20,439 nt of DNA. Origin: Actinomycetes bacterium. Its GTDB lineage: Bacteria; Actinomycetota; Acidimicrobiia; Acidimicrobiales; Palsa-688. Where the stretch lies: the NCBI GenBank assembly GCA_021796905.1, contig JAKABK010000006.1, forward strand, positions 1-20,439, given 5' to 3'. Made by a program: the position numbers and the translations under genes. This document shows positions 1 to 6,950 of this stretch, piece by piece. Position 1 is the stretch's first letter. Each line of letters opens with the position of its first letter. A model generated the notes under the pieces. That model did no database searches and had not been told where the DNA came from. It saw nothing but the letters and a program-made list of their open reading frames with translations.

Positions 1-766
1 AGAGCGGGCGGGAGGCGACCCCGAGCCCCGCGTCGAGCGCCGAGCTCGGTCCGTCGGTGTCGAGCCGCTCGAACAGCTCCTCCTCCCCCCGGCTGAACAG
101 CTCCGGCAGCACCCGGTTGACCACCACCGCCGCGAGGTGGACGGCGGTCTCGTCGCGCAGGCGCTCGACGAGCTGGAGGGTCTCGCTCACCGGCATCTCC
201 GCTGGTGTGGCCACCACCACCACACCGGTCGTCGCCGCGTCACCGAGGATGTCGAGCATCCACCCGGTCTGGAGCCGGACCAGGCCCACCTTGACCAGCT
301 GGTTGATCGCCTGGGGCGCGGCCAGCTGGCTGACCACGTGGCCCGACGCGGACGCGTCGACCACGACGGTGTCGTAGTGGTCCTCCCGCACCTCCCAGCA
401 CAACTTGCCCACCGTGACGATCTCCTTGACCCCCGGGGCCGCGGTCGCCACGTAGTCGAACATCTTCGCCAGCGGACCGATGCGGGCCAGGACCGGGAGC
501 TTGAGCTGCAGCGACAGGTATTGGCGCAGACTGGCCTCGGTGTCCATCGACATCGCCCACAGCCCGGGGGAGATCTCCCGGGCGTCGAAACCGGTGGGGG
601 TGGTCTCGAACGAGTCGGCCAGGTTGCCCTTGGCGTCCACCTCGCACACGAGGACCCGCCGACCCCGCTCGGCGGCCAGCAGAGCGATCGACGCGGCCAC
701 GGTGGTCCTGCCCACCCCGCCCTTGCCGGTGACGAAGATGAGCCGTCGATCGAGCAGGTCTCCCAC
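1..766 (-). CDS. ArsA/Get3-family ATPase, C-terminus beyond window
   Basis: Partial gene; 255 codons are visible and the 3' end lies left of base 1. The protein is a P-loop ATPase of the ArsA/Get3 (SIMIBI) class, probably soluble and dimeric. The N-terminus has a deviant Walker A, GKGGVGRTTVA (about residues 14-24), followed by the A'-like segment VCEVDAKGNLADSF and the switch segment VVVDASASGHVVSQL. In the motif KGGxxK[ST] the second lysine is arginine (codon AGG). The start is GTG at 766, because an in-frame TAG lies three codons upstream; no clear Shine-Dalgarno is visible. The gene follows DUF3107 by 28 nt on the same strand and may be co-transcribed with it. Actinobacteria often carry two adjacent ArsA-like genes (as at mycobacterial Rv3679-Rv3680), so a partner may lie just outside the window. 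Arsenite transport is not implied; no arsB or arsR is seen. Confidence 0.85.
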   Translation of the reverse strand, partial: MGDLLDRRLIFVTGKGGVGRTTVAASIALLAAERGRRVLVCEVDAKGNLADSFETTPTGFDAREISPGLWAMSMDTEASLRQYLSLQLKLPVLARIGPLAKMFDYVATAAPGVKEIVTVGKLCWEVREDHYDTVVVDASASGHVVSQLAAPQAINQLVKVGLVRLQTGWMLDILGDAATTGVVVVATPAEMPVSETLQLVERLRDETAVHLAAVVVNRVLPELFSRGEEELFERLDTDGPSSALDAGLGVASRPL

Positions 767-794
767 GAGGTGCTAGATCGAACCAGGAGCGCGG

Positions 795-1040
795 TCAGCG
801 GTTGGCGGCGACACCGAAACCCACCTGGCGGTTGTCGTGGGTCGCGTCGATCTCGACGTAGGCGACCTTGGCCGCCGGGACCCCCACCCGGCGGCCGCGT
901 CGGTCGGTCATCCAGAGCATTCCCGTCTCCGAGCCGAGGGCGGCGTCGACCTGCGCGGCGACGGCGTCGGCGTCGGCGTCGGCAGCGAGCTCCAGCTCGA
1001 TCTCCTTGGGGGTCTGGGTGACTCCGATCCGCACGTCCAC
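795..1040 (-). CDS. DUF3107 family protein (TB9.4-like), 81 aa
   Basis: Small acidic protein of unknown function. It begins MDVRIGVTQTPKEIELEL and carries the family's central WMTDRRGRRVGVPAAKVAYVEI block, which I recognise as DUF3107 (mycobacterial TB9.4/Rv3208A family). The length is close to the family norm. The start is GTG at 1040, with a good Shine-Dalgarno (GAGGAG) nine bases upstream. A repetitive Asp-Ala stretch (residues 20-27) is encoded by a short GC-rich simple repeat. No signal peptide or membrane segment is visible. It stands between the dGTPase-like gene (120 bp upstream) and the ArsA-like ATPase (28 bp downstream). A TAGGAT -10-like box at 1076-1071 could give it its own promoter. 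Family membership is confident; function is not known. Confidence 0.85.
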   Translation of the reverse strand: MDVRIGVTQTPKEIELELAADADADAVAAQVDAALGSETGMLWMTDRRGRRVGVPAAKVAYVEIDATHDNRQVGFGVAANR

Positions 1041-1070
1041 CTTGAAGCGCTCCTCGCTCGACTCCCAGTC

Positions 1071-1076
1071 ATCCTA
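1071..1076 (-). promoter_or_regulatory. Candidate -10 box (TAGGAT) for the DUF3107 gene
   Basis: Read on the minus strand, TAGGAT matches the actinobacterial TANNNT -10 pattern. It lies about 30 nt before the GTG at 1040, upstream of the GAGGAG ribosome site. No convincing -35 is visible. Placement after two hairpins that follow the upstream gene is consistent with a new transcription unit. Confidence 0.3.
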
Positions 1077-1105
1077 GCTAGGCCACGGTCCCCCCCGGCA
1101 GGAGG

Positions 1106-1154
1106 CCGGCGGCCCAACCGCCGGTGCCGGGCCGAGGCGGGCGGCTCACCCGCC
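1106..1154 (-). terminator. Two GC hairpins after the dGTPase-like gene
   Basis: Two perfect inverted repeats lie directly after the stop at 1161. One is GGCGGG/CCCGCC (1136-1141 with 1149-1154, 7-nt loop). The other is CCGGCGG/CCGCCGG (1106-1112 with 1118-1124, 5-nt loop). Neither is followed by a U-tract on the minus strand, so this would be a U-less actinobacterial-type terminator or attenuator. In DNA this GC-rich, chance hairpins are common. Confidence 0.35.
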
Positions 1155-1160
1155 GGTGCC

Positions 1161-2336
1161 TCAGACGACCCAGGGGTGGCCGCCGGGGGAGTCGACACCT
1201 CTCGGCAACCGCCGGGGGTCCCAGCCGAGCCGGGAGAGGGCGGTCTCGAAGGCGAACCGGTCGGTCATGCCGGCGACGTAGGCGACCGTTCGGCGAACCG
1301 GATCGTCCCGGTCCCCGGGTGACGGTGGGGCCGGCAGGCGACGGGGGTCCTCGACGAAGTAGTCGACGAGCGCCCGCAGCACCGCCACCACCGCCCGACC
1401 CTGGCGCACGGACGCCGGCTGGGTGTATATCCGCTCGTAGTTGAACCTGCGCAGCTCGGCCAGGGCCGCGGCCGCCTCGTAGTGCATTCCGACCCTCCCG
1501 GTGGTCGCGATGCACTCGACCAACGCCCCGACGAAGACCCTCAGCTGCGAGGAGCGGGTCGCCCCGGCGATATCCGAGACCGCTGGGGGGAGCTCGGCAG
1601 TGTCGACGATCCCGGCGCTCACCGCGTCCTCCAGGTCGTGGGCGCAGTAGGCGCAACGGTCGGCCCAGCTCACCACCACCCCTTCAGGGGTGCGTGGGCT
1701 CGGCAACGACCACGAGTGCCGGCGGACCCCGTCGAGGGTCTCTGAGCACAGGTTGAGCGGTGCGAGGACCACGTCGGCACCCCACACCGCGTGGTCGTAC
1801 CCGCCCGCCAGATAGGGAGCGAAGGCGTCCTCGCTGGCGTGACCTCCCGGCCCGTGACCACAGTCGTGACCGAGGGCGATCGCTTCGGTGAGCGCGACGT
1901 TGAGCCCGACGGCGCGCGCCACCGCTGTCGCCACCTGCGCCACCTCGAGGGCGTGGGTGAGCCGCGTTCGCTGGTGGTCCCTCGGGAACACGAAGACCTG
2001 CGTCTTGCCGGCCAGACGCCGGAACGGTGCGGAGTGCAGGATCCGGTCGCGGTCGCGCTCGAAGCAGGTCCGCAGCTCGTCCGGCTCCTCCGGGACGGCC
2101 CGATCGCCCGCCCCCGAGGCGCGGGTGGCGCCACCCGCGAGGGTCCGGTCCTCGGCCTCCTCACGGGCCCGACGGTCCAGCAGTGAGGGGTCGACTGCCG
2201 GCTCGACCCCGCTCGCGTGGGCGTGGACCACACCGACCTCGTCGGTCCTCCCGCGCATGGTGGCCGCCCAGCCGGCCATCCGCTCACCCGATGGCGTCTG
2301 TGGCTCGGCGCCGCTCGGCGCACCAGGTCGCTGCAT
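1161..2336 (-). CDS. dGTPase-like HD-domain phosphohydrolase
   Basis: Predicted cytosolic deoxynucleoside triphosphate triphosphohydrolase-like protein, 391 aa from the ATG at 2336. The family hydrolyses dNTPs to deoxynucleoside plus tripolyphosphate. The N-terminal signature RDRDRILHSAPFRRLAGKTQVF spans about residues 94-115. Metal-site residues of the HD superfamily are present: H128 (RLTHALEVAQ), H157-D158 in GHDCGHGPGGH, and D226 in WADRCAYCAHDLEDA. The last block is the usual DRIAY.HD..D motif with cysteines in place of some residues. The first 80 residues are poorly conserved, so the start needs support: TACCCT lies exactly 7 nt before ATG 2336, a leaderless-promoter arrangement. Internal ATGs at 2279 and 2258 are alternatives. 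It lies 44 bp after the cytochrome b gene. Family assignment is strong; the substrate is inferred. Confidence 0.88.
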   Translation of the reverse strand: MQRPGAPSGAEPQTPSGERMAGWAATMRGRTDEVGVVHAHASGVEPAVDPSLLDRRAREEAEDRTLAGGATRASGAGDRAVPEEPDELRTCFERDRDRILHSAPFRRLAGKTQVFVFPRDHQRTRLTHALEVAQVATAVARAVGLNVALTEAIALGHDCGHGPGGHASEDAFAPYLAGGYDHAVWGADVVLAPLNLCSETLDGVRRHSWSLPSPRTPEGVVVSWADRCAYCAHDLEDAVSAGIVDTAELPPAVSDIAGATRSSQLRVFVGALVECIATTGRVGMHYEAAAALAELRRFNYERIYTQPASVRQGRAVVAVLRALVDYFVEDPRRLPAPPSPGDRDDPVRRTVAYVAGMTDRFAFETALSRLGWDPRRLPRGVDSPGGHPWVV

Positions 2337-2343
2337 CCCATCG

Positions 2344-2349
2344 AGGGTA
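2344..2349 (-). promoter_or_regulatory. Candidate leaderless promoter -10 (TACCCT) for dGTPase-like gene
   Basis: On the minus strand TACCCT (TANNNT class) is followed by 7 nt and then the ATG at 2336. This places the expected transcription start on the start codon. No Shine-Dalgarno precedes this ATG. The -35 is not recognisable. Confidence 0.35.
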
Positions 2350-2380
2350 GGACGATCGCCAGGCTGGCTGCCGCCGGCGC

Positions 2381-3184
2381 TCAGCGTGACCGTTCCCGGG
2401 CTGGCGCGCCGGTCCCCACCTCCTCGTCCAGCCATGCCGGGGCGTGGGTGGCGGCCCACGAGACGTCGATCCTCCCCGTCAGCATCGACCCCATCGCGTC
2501 GCGGTCGGAGACGGCGAGGATCACGTGCCCGGCGACTACCACCACGAACAGAAGTGCCAACCAGTTGTGGACGAAAGTCGCCCCGACACGCCAGTCGAGC
2601 GGGAACGGGCGGTACCAGCGCAGCAGGCAGCCGGTCCCGAGCATCACGAGCCCGGCCCCAGCGCTGAACGCAGCGTTGAGCTTCTGGCCCGGATTGAACT
2701 TCCCGAGCCGCCAGCGCACTCCCGTTCCCCTGCGGGCGCCGCCCCGGCCGCCGGAACGCAACCAACGCCGGTCCTCGGCTGACCACCGGTTGATCCGGGC
2801 GAGGTCGGCCCGCAGCCCCCTCCCCCACGAGCCGCTCAGCGCCGCCAGGACCGGGAGGGGAAGGGCCATGCCCGCGTAGACGTGCACCGTCTCGACCAGC
2901 TCCCTGCGCCCGATCAGGGACTGCAGGGGGGTGAGGTAGAGCGCCGCGCCGGTGAGGACGAGGAGCGCGAACAGCGACGCATTGAGCCAGTGCACGACCC
3001 GCTCCACCCGATCGAAGCGAAGCAGCCAGCCGCCGGCACTGTCGCGCTCAGCAGCGCCGGTGCCGGCGGGGTGCCCGCTTCGGGCAGCGGCGCCCCGGCC
3101 CGGCCGGGAGGCGGCGCCGGGCGGGTGGGTGCCGGCCACGCCCGGGCTCAGGACGCCGTGGTCGGCGGGTGGCCGTCGATCCAC
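2381..3184 (-). CDS. Cytochrome b561-type di-heme membrane subunit
   Basis: Integral membrane cytochrome b of the Ni-hydrogenase/formate dehydrogenase gamma-like superfamily, 267 aa. Four hydrophobic helices are visible (about residues 63-86, 98-118, 170-190, 203-226). Candidate heme-b ligands are H65 (RVVHWLNAS), H101 (ETVHVYAG), H206 (TFVHNWLA) and H220 (VVAGHVIL). The gene directly follows and overlaps the molybdopterin oxidoreductase, so it probably passes electrons between that periplasmic enzyme and the quinone pool; this is inference from pairing. GTG at 3184 gives a 37-nt overlap with the upstream gene and an N-terminal tail rich in Gly, Ala, Pro and Arg. GTG at 3139 is an equally plausible start. 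The stop is at 2381-2383. Confidence 0.85.
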   Translation of the reverse strand: MDRRPPADHGVLSPGVAGTHPPGAASRPGRGAAARSGHPAGTGAAERDSAGGWLLRFDRVERVVHWLNASLFALLVLTGAALYLTPLQSLIGRRELVETVHVYAGMALPLPVLAALSGSWGRGLRADLARINRWSAEDRRWLRSGGRGGARRGTGVRWRLGKFNPGQKLNAAFSAGAGLVMLGTGCLLRWYRPFPLDWRVGATFVHNWLALLFVVVVAGHVILAVSDRDAMGSMLTGRIDVSWAATHAPAWLDEEVGTGAPARERSR

Positions 3185-3846
3185 GCGTCAACCGGGTAAC
3201 CGTTGCGCTCCCAGTAGCCCGGCTCGACCCGGTCGGTGACGGTGATAGAAGAGAGCCACTTGATCGACTTGTAGCCGAACATCTCCGGCACGTACAGGCG
3301 GACCGGGCCCCCGTGGCCCCGGGTGAGCGGCGCTCCGAGCATGCGATAGGCGACCAGCGCCCCGGTCTGTTCGGCCTGCGACCGGGTCAAGGTCTCGGTG
3401 TAGACCCCGTCGAAGGAGGTGAAGTGCAGCACCGTCCCGGTCGGCTCCGGTCGCGTCCGTTCGACGAGGTCACTGAGGCGCACCCCGACCCAGTGGACGT
3501 CGGGGACGCTCCAGCCGGTCACACACTGGAAGGTCCGGTCGAGATGCACTGCGGGCATCGCCTCCAGGTCGTCGAGCGAGAAGCTCGCCGGCGCCCCGAC
3601 CAGCCCATCGACGCGCAGGCGGTAGTCCCTGCCTGCGGCGGGGAAACCAGCGACGACCGTGTACTCGATGAAGCCGCCCCCTCCGGGGAGGACCCCGGTG
3701 AGCCCGGACCCCTGCAGGGGCTCGAGGGCGGCCGAGACCCCCTGCTCGAGGCTCGGCCCGACGACCACCCCGGCGGCTCCGAGGGCGAGCATGCCGAGCA
3801 CCATTCTCCTGCCGACCGGGGCGCCTCCCGGTGCCGGACTGTCCAT
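3148..3846 (-). CDS. Tat-exported molybdopterin oxidoreductase (sulfite oxidase/MsrP-like)
   Basis: Molybdenum-cofactor enzyme of the sulfite oxidase/MsrP (YedY) superfamily, 232 aa from ATG 3846. The N-terminus has a twin-arginine region, GRRMVLGMLALGAAG (RR at 13-14), so the folded protein is probably exported and may stay anchored. The Moco-binding core is visible: RTFQCVTGWSV with the molybdenum-ligand cysteine C108, followed by WVGVRLSDLVER and, near the C-terminus, RLYVPEMFGYKSIKWLSSI. The protein is compact, lacking a heme or dimerisation domain. The downstream cytochrome b561-type gene is its likely redox partner, analogous in role to MsrP-MsrQ but with a different membrane subunit. 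A TTG at 3876 would add ten residues. A purine run abuts ATG 3846 without normal ribosome-site spacing. The substrate cannot be told from sequence. Confidence 0.88.
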   Translation of the reverse strand: MDSPAPGGAPVGRRMVLGMLALGAAGVVVGPSLEQGVSAALEPLQGSGLTGVLPGGGGFIEYTVVAGFPAAGRDYRLRVDGLVGAPASFSLDDLEAMPAVHLDRTFQCVTGWSVPDVHWVGVRLSDLVERTRPEPTGTVLHFTSFDGVYTETLTRSQAEQTGALVAYRMLGAPLTRGHGGPVRLYVPEMFGYKSIKWLSSITVTDRVEPGYWERNGYPVDAWIDGHPPTTAS

Positions 3847-3911
3847 CCTCTGATCATCCCATGGCCCGCAACCCAATGCCGGAACCCGGGGCGGTCCCAG
3901 GGCGCCCCGGA

Positions 3912-5093
3912 TCAGCTGATCGTGAGCTCGGGGCGGAAGATCCGGCTCGGGCCGCGCGCGACGATCGCGGCGGCGATCGCGGCGAACGCGCCGGCCACCT
4001 CTCCTCCGGGGTCGCTGACCGTCACCGGTCGCCCGGTGTCCCCACCCTCGCGCAGCTCGGGGACCAGCGGCACCTGGCCGAGCAGCGGCACCCCGAGCTC
4101 GTCGGCGAGCTCCTGACCGCCGCCTCGACCGAACAGCTCGTAGCGGGTCCCGTCGACACCGCTGAACCAGCTCATGTTCTCCACCACACCCCGCAACGGC
4201 AGGTTGATCTTGCGGGCCATGTACGCGGTCCGTTGAGCCACCCGCTTGGCGGCGGGCTGGGGGGTGGTCACGACGTAGACCTCCGAGGTGGGGAGGTACT
4301 GCGCCATGGACAAGGCGACGTCACCGGTGCCCGGCGGCATGTCCACCAGCAAGAAGTCCGGCTCGCCCCAGTCGACGTCGACCAGGAACTGCTCGAGCGC
4401 CTTGTGCAGCATCGGTCCTCGCCACATGACCGGCTGGTCCTCGTCGACGAAGTACCCGATCGACATCGTCCGAACCCCGTAGGCGACCGGGGGCACCATC
4501 TTCTCGGCCGATACGGTGGGAGCCGACTCGATCCCGAGCATGGCCGGGACCGAGAAGCCGTACACGTCGGCGTCGAGCAGACCCACGTCGAAGCCGGCCC
4601 GGACCAGCGACACCGCCAGGTTCACCGTGACCGACGACTTGCCCACCCCGCCCTTTCCGGAGGTGACACCGATCACCCGGGTCCGGCTCCGGGGCCGGGC
4701 GAAGCTGCTGGTCCGGCCCGCCTCGTGACCGAGAGGAGCCGGGCGCCCGCCGGCACCTTTCGGCCCGCCGGCACCACCCGGCCCGCTCCGCCCCTCGTCA
4801 CCTACAGGCGTCGGGGCGGTACGGCGGAGCCCGGCCATCTCCTCGGCGCTGGCCTCGGTGATCCCGACGCGGACGCCCCGGACCCCGTCGAGGACACCGA
4901 CGGCGGCGGTGACCGCTCGGGTCACCTCCGCGCCTGCGCTACCGTCCGACCCGCTCACCGCGACGGTCACTCCGACCCGCCCCCGACGGACCGACACCGA
5001 CTTCACCAACCCGAGCTCCACGATGCTCCCCCCGAGGCCCGGGGCGCTCACCGGTCGGAGGGCATCCACCACGTCCCGCTCGTTGACCGCCAT
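3912..5093 (-). CDS. mrp: Mrp/ApbC/NBP35-family Fe-S cluster carrier ATPase
   Basis: Cytosolic P-loop ATPase thought to carry and transfer iron-sulfur clusters, 393 aa. An N-terminal MIP18/DUF59 domain (about 5-80) is followed by a Gly/Pro/Arg-rich linker (about 90-135). The ATPase has the deviant Walker A GVTSGKGGVGKSSVTVN (about 142-158), LLDADVYGFSVPAMLG, and Walker B region LLVDMPPGTGDV (about 248-259). The C-terminal ENMSWF segment is followed by SGVDGTRYELFG instead of the CxxC that bridges clusters in NBP35/ApbC dimers; the same loss is known in mycobacterial Mrp. ATG 5093 is well supported by an AGGAG ribosome site about six bases upstream. It is divergent from a SufR-like regulator, which supports a role in Fe-S metabolism and possible regulation by it. 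The molybdoenzyme gene lies 65 bp downstream on the same strand. Confidence 0.93.
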   Translation of the reverse strand: MAVNERDVVDALRPVSAPGLGGSIVELGLVKSVSVRRGRVGVTVAVSGSDGSAGAEVTRAVTAAVGVLDGVRGVRVGITEASAEEMAGLRRTAPTPVGDEGRSGPGGAGGPKGAGGRPAPLGHEAGRTSSFARPRSRTRVIGVTSGKGGVGKSSVTVNLAVSLVRAGFDVGLLDADVYGFSVPAMLGIESAPTVSAEKMVPPVAYGVRTMSIGYFVDEDQPVMWRGPMLHKALEQFLVDVDWGEPDFLLVDMPPGTGDVALSMAQYLPTSEVYVVTTPQPAAKRVAQRTAYMARKINLPLRGVVENMSWFSGVDGTRYELFGRGGGQELADELGVPLLGQVPLVPELREGGDTGRPVTVSDPGGEVAGAFAAIAAAIVARGPSRIFRPELTIS

Positions 5094-5223
5094 CGCTCTC
5101 CTATCCGAGGGCCCGCTCCCCGGGACGTCCGGGCGGCCACCTCCCTGCACGGCCCCTGACCCGCTGCCGGGTCCCGGCGAACCGCCCGGACCACCGCTGC
5201 AGGTCTTGGACCACCTCGACAGG

Positions 5224-5229
5224 TAGAGT
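5224..5229 (+). promoter_or_regulatory. Candidate leaderless promoter -10 (TAGAGT) for the SufR-like gene
   Basis: TAGAGT fits the TANNNT -10 pattern and is followed by exactly 6 nt before GTG 5236. Transcription would therefore begin at the start codon. No Shine-Dalgarno is present. The last base is also the first base of the palindrome at 5229-5247. Confidence 0.45.
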
Positions 5230-5247
5230 ACCGGTGTGGTGCCGGTA
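5229..5247. promoter_or_regulatory. Candidate operator: TACCGG-N7-CCGGTA palindrome
   Basis: Perfect 6-bp inverted repeat with a 7-nt spacer, overlapping the end of the -10 box, the presumed transcription start and the first codons of the SufR-like gene. Its position suits autorepression by a dimeric winged-helix regulator, and it lies in the region shared with the mrp promoter. No binding evidence; a 6-bp arm could arise by chance in GC-rich DNA. Confidence 0.4.
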
Positions 5248-6015
5248 GGCCGAGAGCTCCTCGGGTCCGCGGAGCGGAGCCCTGGGGTCGCTGCCCCCGA
5301 CGAGGCACGGCCCGTCGAGCTGGGCGACTCCGAGTTCAGCGCTGCGGTCAGCGCGGTCACCTCGGCGTTCGGTGACCCGACCCGCCGACGGATCTACCTG
5401 TTGGTCCGGGACCGTCCCGACGGGGTGACGGCTTCGGAGGTGGCAGCCCACTTCGACCTGCACGCCAACGTCGCCCGCCACCACCTGGACAAGCTCGCCG
5501 CCGGCGGCTACCTGACGGTGGTCGTCGCACGCCCCGACGGCGCCGCCGGGCGGCCTTCGAAGCGCTACCGGCCGGCGCCGGGCTCCGGACCGGTCCTGTC
5601 GCCCCGTCCGGGCAACGACCTGCTGATCGCCCTCCTCGGAGGAGCGCTCGCCCTGCTCGCACCGGGCGAGGCCGAGGGGATGGCCGAACGGGTCGGCGAG
5701 CAGTACGGCCGGAGGCTGGCGGAGAGCATGTCCGGCGGCGACGGGCAACGGTCCTCCCGGGTGGCGTTGCACGCCATCGCCGACGCCCTCACCGCCCACG
5801 GGTTCGAGGCCCACGCCGAGGCCCGGGGCGGCTCACTGGCGCTGGTCAAGCAGAGCTGCCCGTTCTTCGACACCGCCCGCCAGCACCCGGTGATCTGCGC
5901 GGTCGATCGGGGGATGGTGCGCGGGATGCTCGCCGGCCTGGCCGGCGCCGGCGTGAGCGACGAGGGCGGTTCCCGGGCGCTCGGCGACGTCGCCTGTGTC
6001 ACCTTCGTGCAGTAG
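5236..6015 (+). CDS. SufR-like [Fe-S]-sensing winged-helix repressor
   Basis: Predicted DNA-binding regulator, 259 aa. An ArsR/DeoR-like winged helix-turn-helix occupies about residues 38-112 (FGDPTRRRIYLLV, TASEVAAHFDLHANVARHHLDKL, then a wing ending RPSKRYR). The C-terminal domain has three conserved-looking cysteines, C208, C221 and C254. The first two are spaced CX12C (SCPFFDTARQHPVIC), as in SufR repressors, which bind a cluster and control Fe-S assembly genes. The length is close to mycobacterial SufR (Rv1460). The start is GTG 5236; an in-frame TAG lies at 5224 and there is no good alternative before the HTH. GTG 5239 would remove one residue. Divergence from mrp (142 bp) supports the Fe-S link. 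No sufBCD genes are in the window, so the regulon is unknown. It ends convergently with ccmI. Confidence 0.82.
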   Translation: MVPVGRELLGSAERSPGVAAPDEARPVELGDSEFSAAVSAVTSAFGDPTRRRIYLLVRDRPDGVTASEVAAHFDLHANVARHHLDKLAAGGYLTVVVARPDGAAGRPSKRYRPAPGSGPVLSPRPGNDLLIALLGGALALLAPGEAEGMAERVGEQYGRRLAESMSGGDGQRSSRVALHAIADALTAHGFEAHAEARGGSLALVKQSCPFFDTARQHPVICAVDRGMVRGMLAGLAGAGVSDEGGSRALGDVACVTFVQ

Positions 6016-6092
6016 CCGGGGGCCGACCGCCCGCAAGTCGCGCAACGGGAGCTCGCCGGGCGCTCCGCCCACCTGACGTCCCCGCCCCGGGG

Positions 6093-6950
6093 CTACCCGC
6101 CGGTCGAACCCGACGTCCTCCCGGCGGCCGCAGCCCGCTTGTCAGCGTAGGTGAGCAGTTTGCGGGCCTCGGTGGTCGCCGGCCCCTTCGGGTCGTCGGT
6201 GATGAAGGTCCGCAGCTGCTTCTCTGCCCGCGAGTAGTCACCGAGCACGATCAGGGCCCGCCCGAGGTAGATGTAGGCGGGGGTGTAGGACGGGTCGGCC
6301 TGCTCTGCCTTGGCGAGCATCACCGCGCTCCGGCCGACCAGCGACGCCTCGTTCGACTGGAGCAGGACCGCCGCCTCCCCGGTCAGGGCCGTCGGATTGT
6401 CGGGCTGCACAGCGAGCACCGCCTGGTAGTCACGCAACGCCCGGACCGGTTGGCCGGCCCCGGACGCCTTGGCCGCGGCGAGGAGCTCCTCGGCTACCTT
6501 CTGCGCTCCGACGGCGTCCCCGGTGACGAACTGCCCGGGAAGCTGGGCGCCGGTCGCTCCGGCGGCCGCCCACCCGGCACCCGCGACGCACAACGCCGCC
6601 CCGAGCGCGAGGAGCCCACGCCTGAGGCCCCGCCGACCAGCTGGTCGACCGGGGCCGGGCTGCGCTCCCTCGGGCTGGTGCGCGCCCGCGGCCTCCCCCG
6701 ATCCCCGGCTCCCGGCGTCGGGCGCCGGGACCGGGACGGCGGGCTCGCCAGCCTCGAGCCGTTCGATGCGGCGCACGACCTCGGCAGCCCGCCGGGTGTA
6801 ACCGTCCCGGAGGGAGGTGTAGTCGCCGTCGGCGATCTCGCCGGCGTCGCGTTCTGTGTCCAGGTCCCTCAGGGAGCGGAGGAGGAAGTCCCGCTCCTCG
6901 ACCAGCGCGTCGATCGCCGCGCTCGGAGCGACCGGGCTCCCAGCGCTCAC
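6093..6950 (-). CDS. ccmI: CcmI-like TPR protein of cytochrome c maturation
   Basis: Predicted apocytochrome c chaperone subunit of the heme ligation complex, 285 aa. A charged N-terminal coiled-coil region (about 14-68, ERDFLLRSLRDLDTERDAGEI) resembles the cytoplasmic loop of CcmI. A Pro/Gly-rich linker follows, then a single membrane helix (about 111-131) and a C-terminal TPR domain (about 150-270, including GRALIVLGDYSRAEKQLRTFI). Classical CcmI has an additional N-terminal helix, missing here; CcmH, encoded just before, ends in a helix that could correspond to it. The start is GTG 6950, in a GTGA overlap with the ccmH stop, so translation is probably coupled. It is the last gene of the operon. 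Homology is inferred from architecture and position more than from motif identity. Confidence 0.75.
   Translation of the reverse strand: MSAGSPVAPSAAIDALVEERDFLLRSLRDLDTERDAGEIADGDYTSLRDGYTRRAAEVVRRIERLEAGEPAVPVPAPDAGSRGSGEAAGAHQPEGAQPGPGRPAGRRGLRRGLLALGAALCVAGAGWAAAGATGAQLPGQFVTGDAVGAQKVAEELLAAAKASGAGQPVRALRDYQAVLAVQPDNPTALTGEAAVLLQSNEASLVGRSAVMLAKAEQADPSYTPAYIYLGRALIVLGDYSRAEKQLRTFITDDPKGPATTEARKLLTYADKRAAAAGRTSGSTGG

Noticed and set aside
3831..5159. Plus-strand open frame of about 440 codons antisense to mrp
   Set aside because: Shadow of mrp; no domain, and a composition typical of antisense frames in this genome.
6058..6070. GGGCG-CTC-CGCCC hairpin between the SufR-like gene and ccmI as a terminator
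   Set aside because: Stem of only five base pairs, no T-tract on either strand; expected by chance at this GC content.
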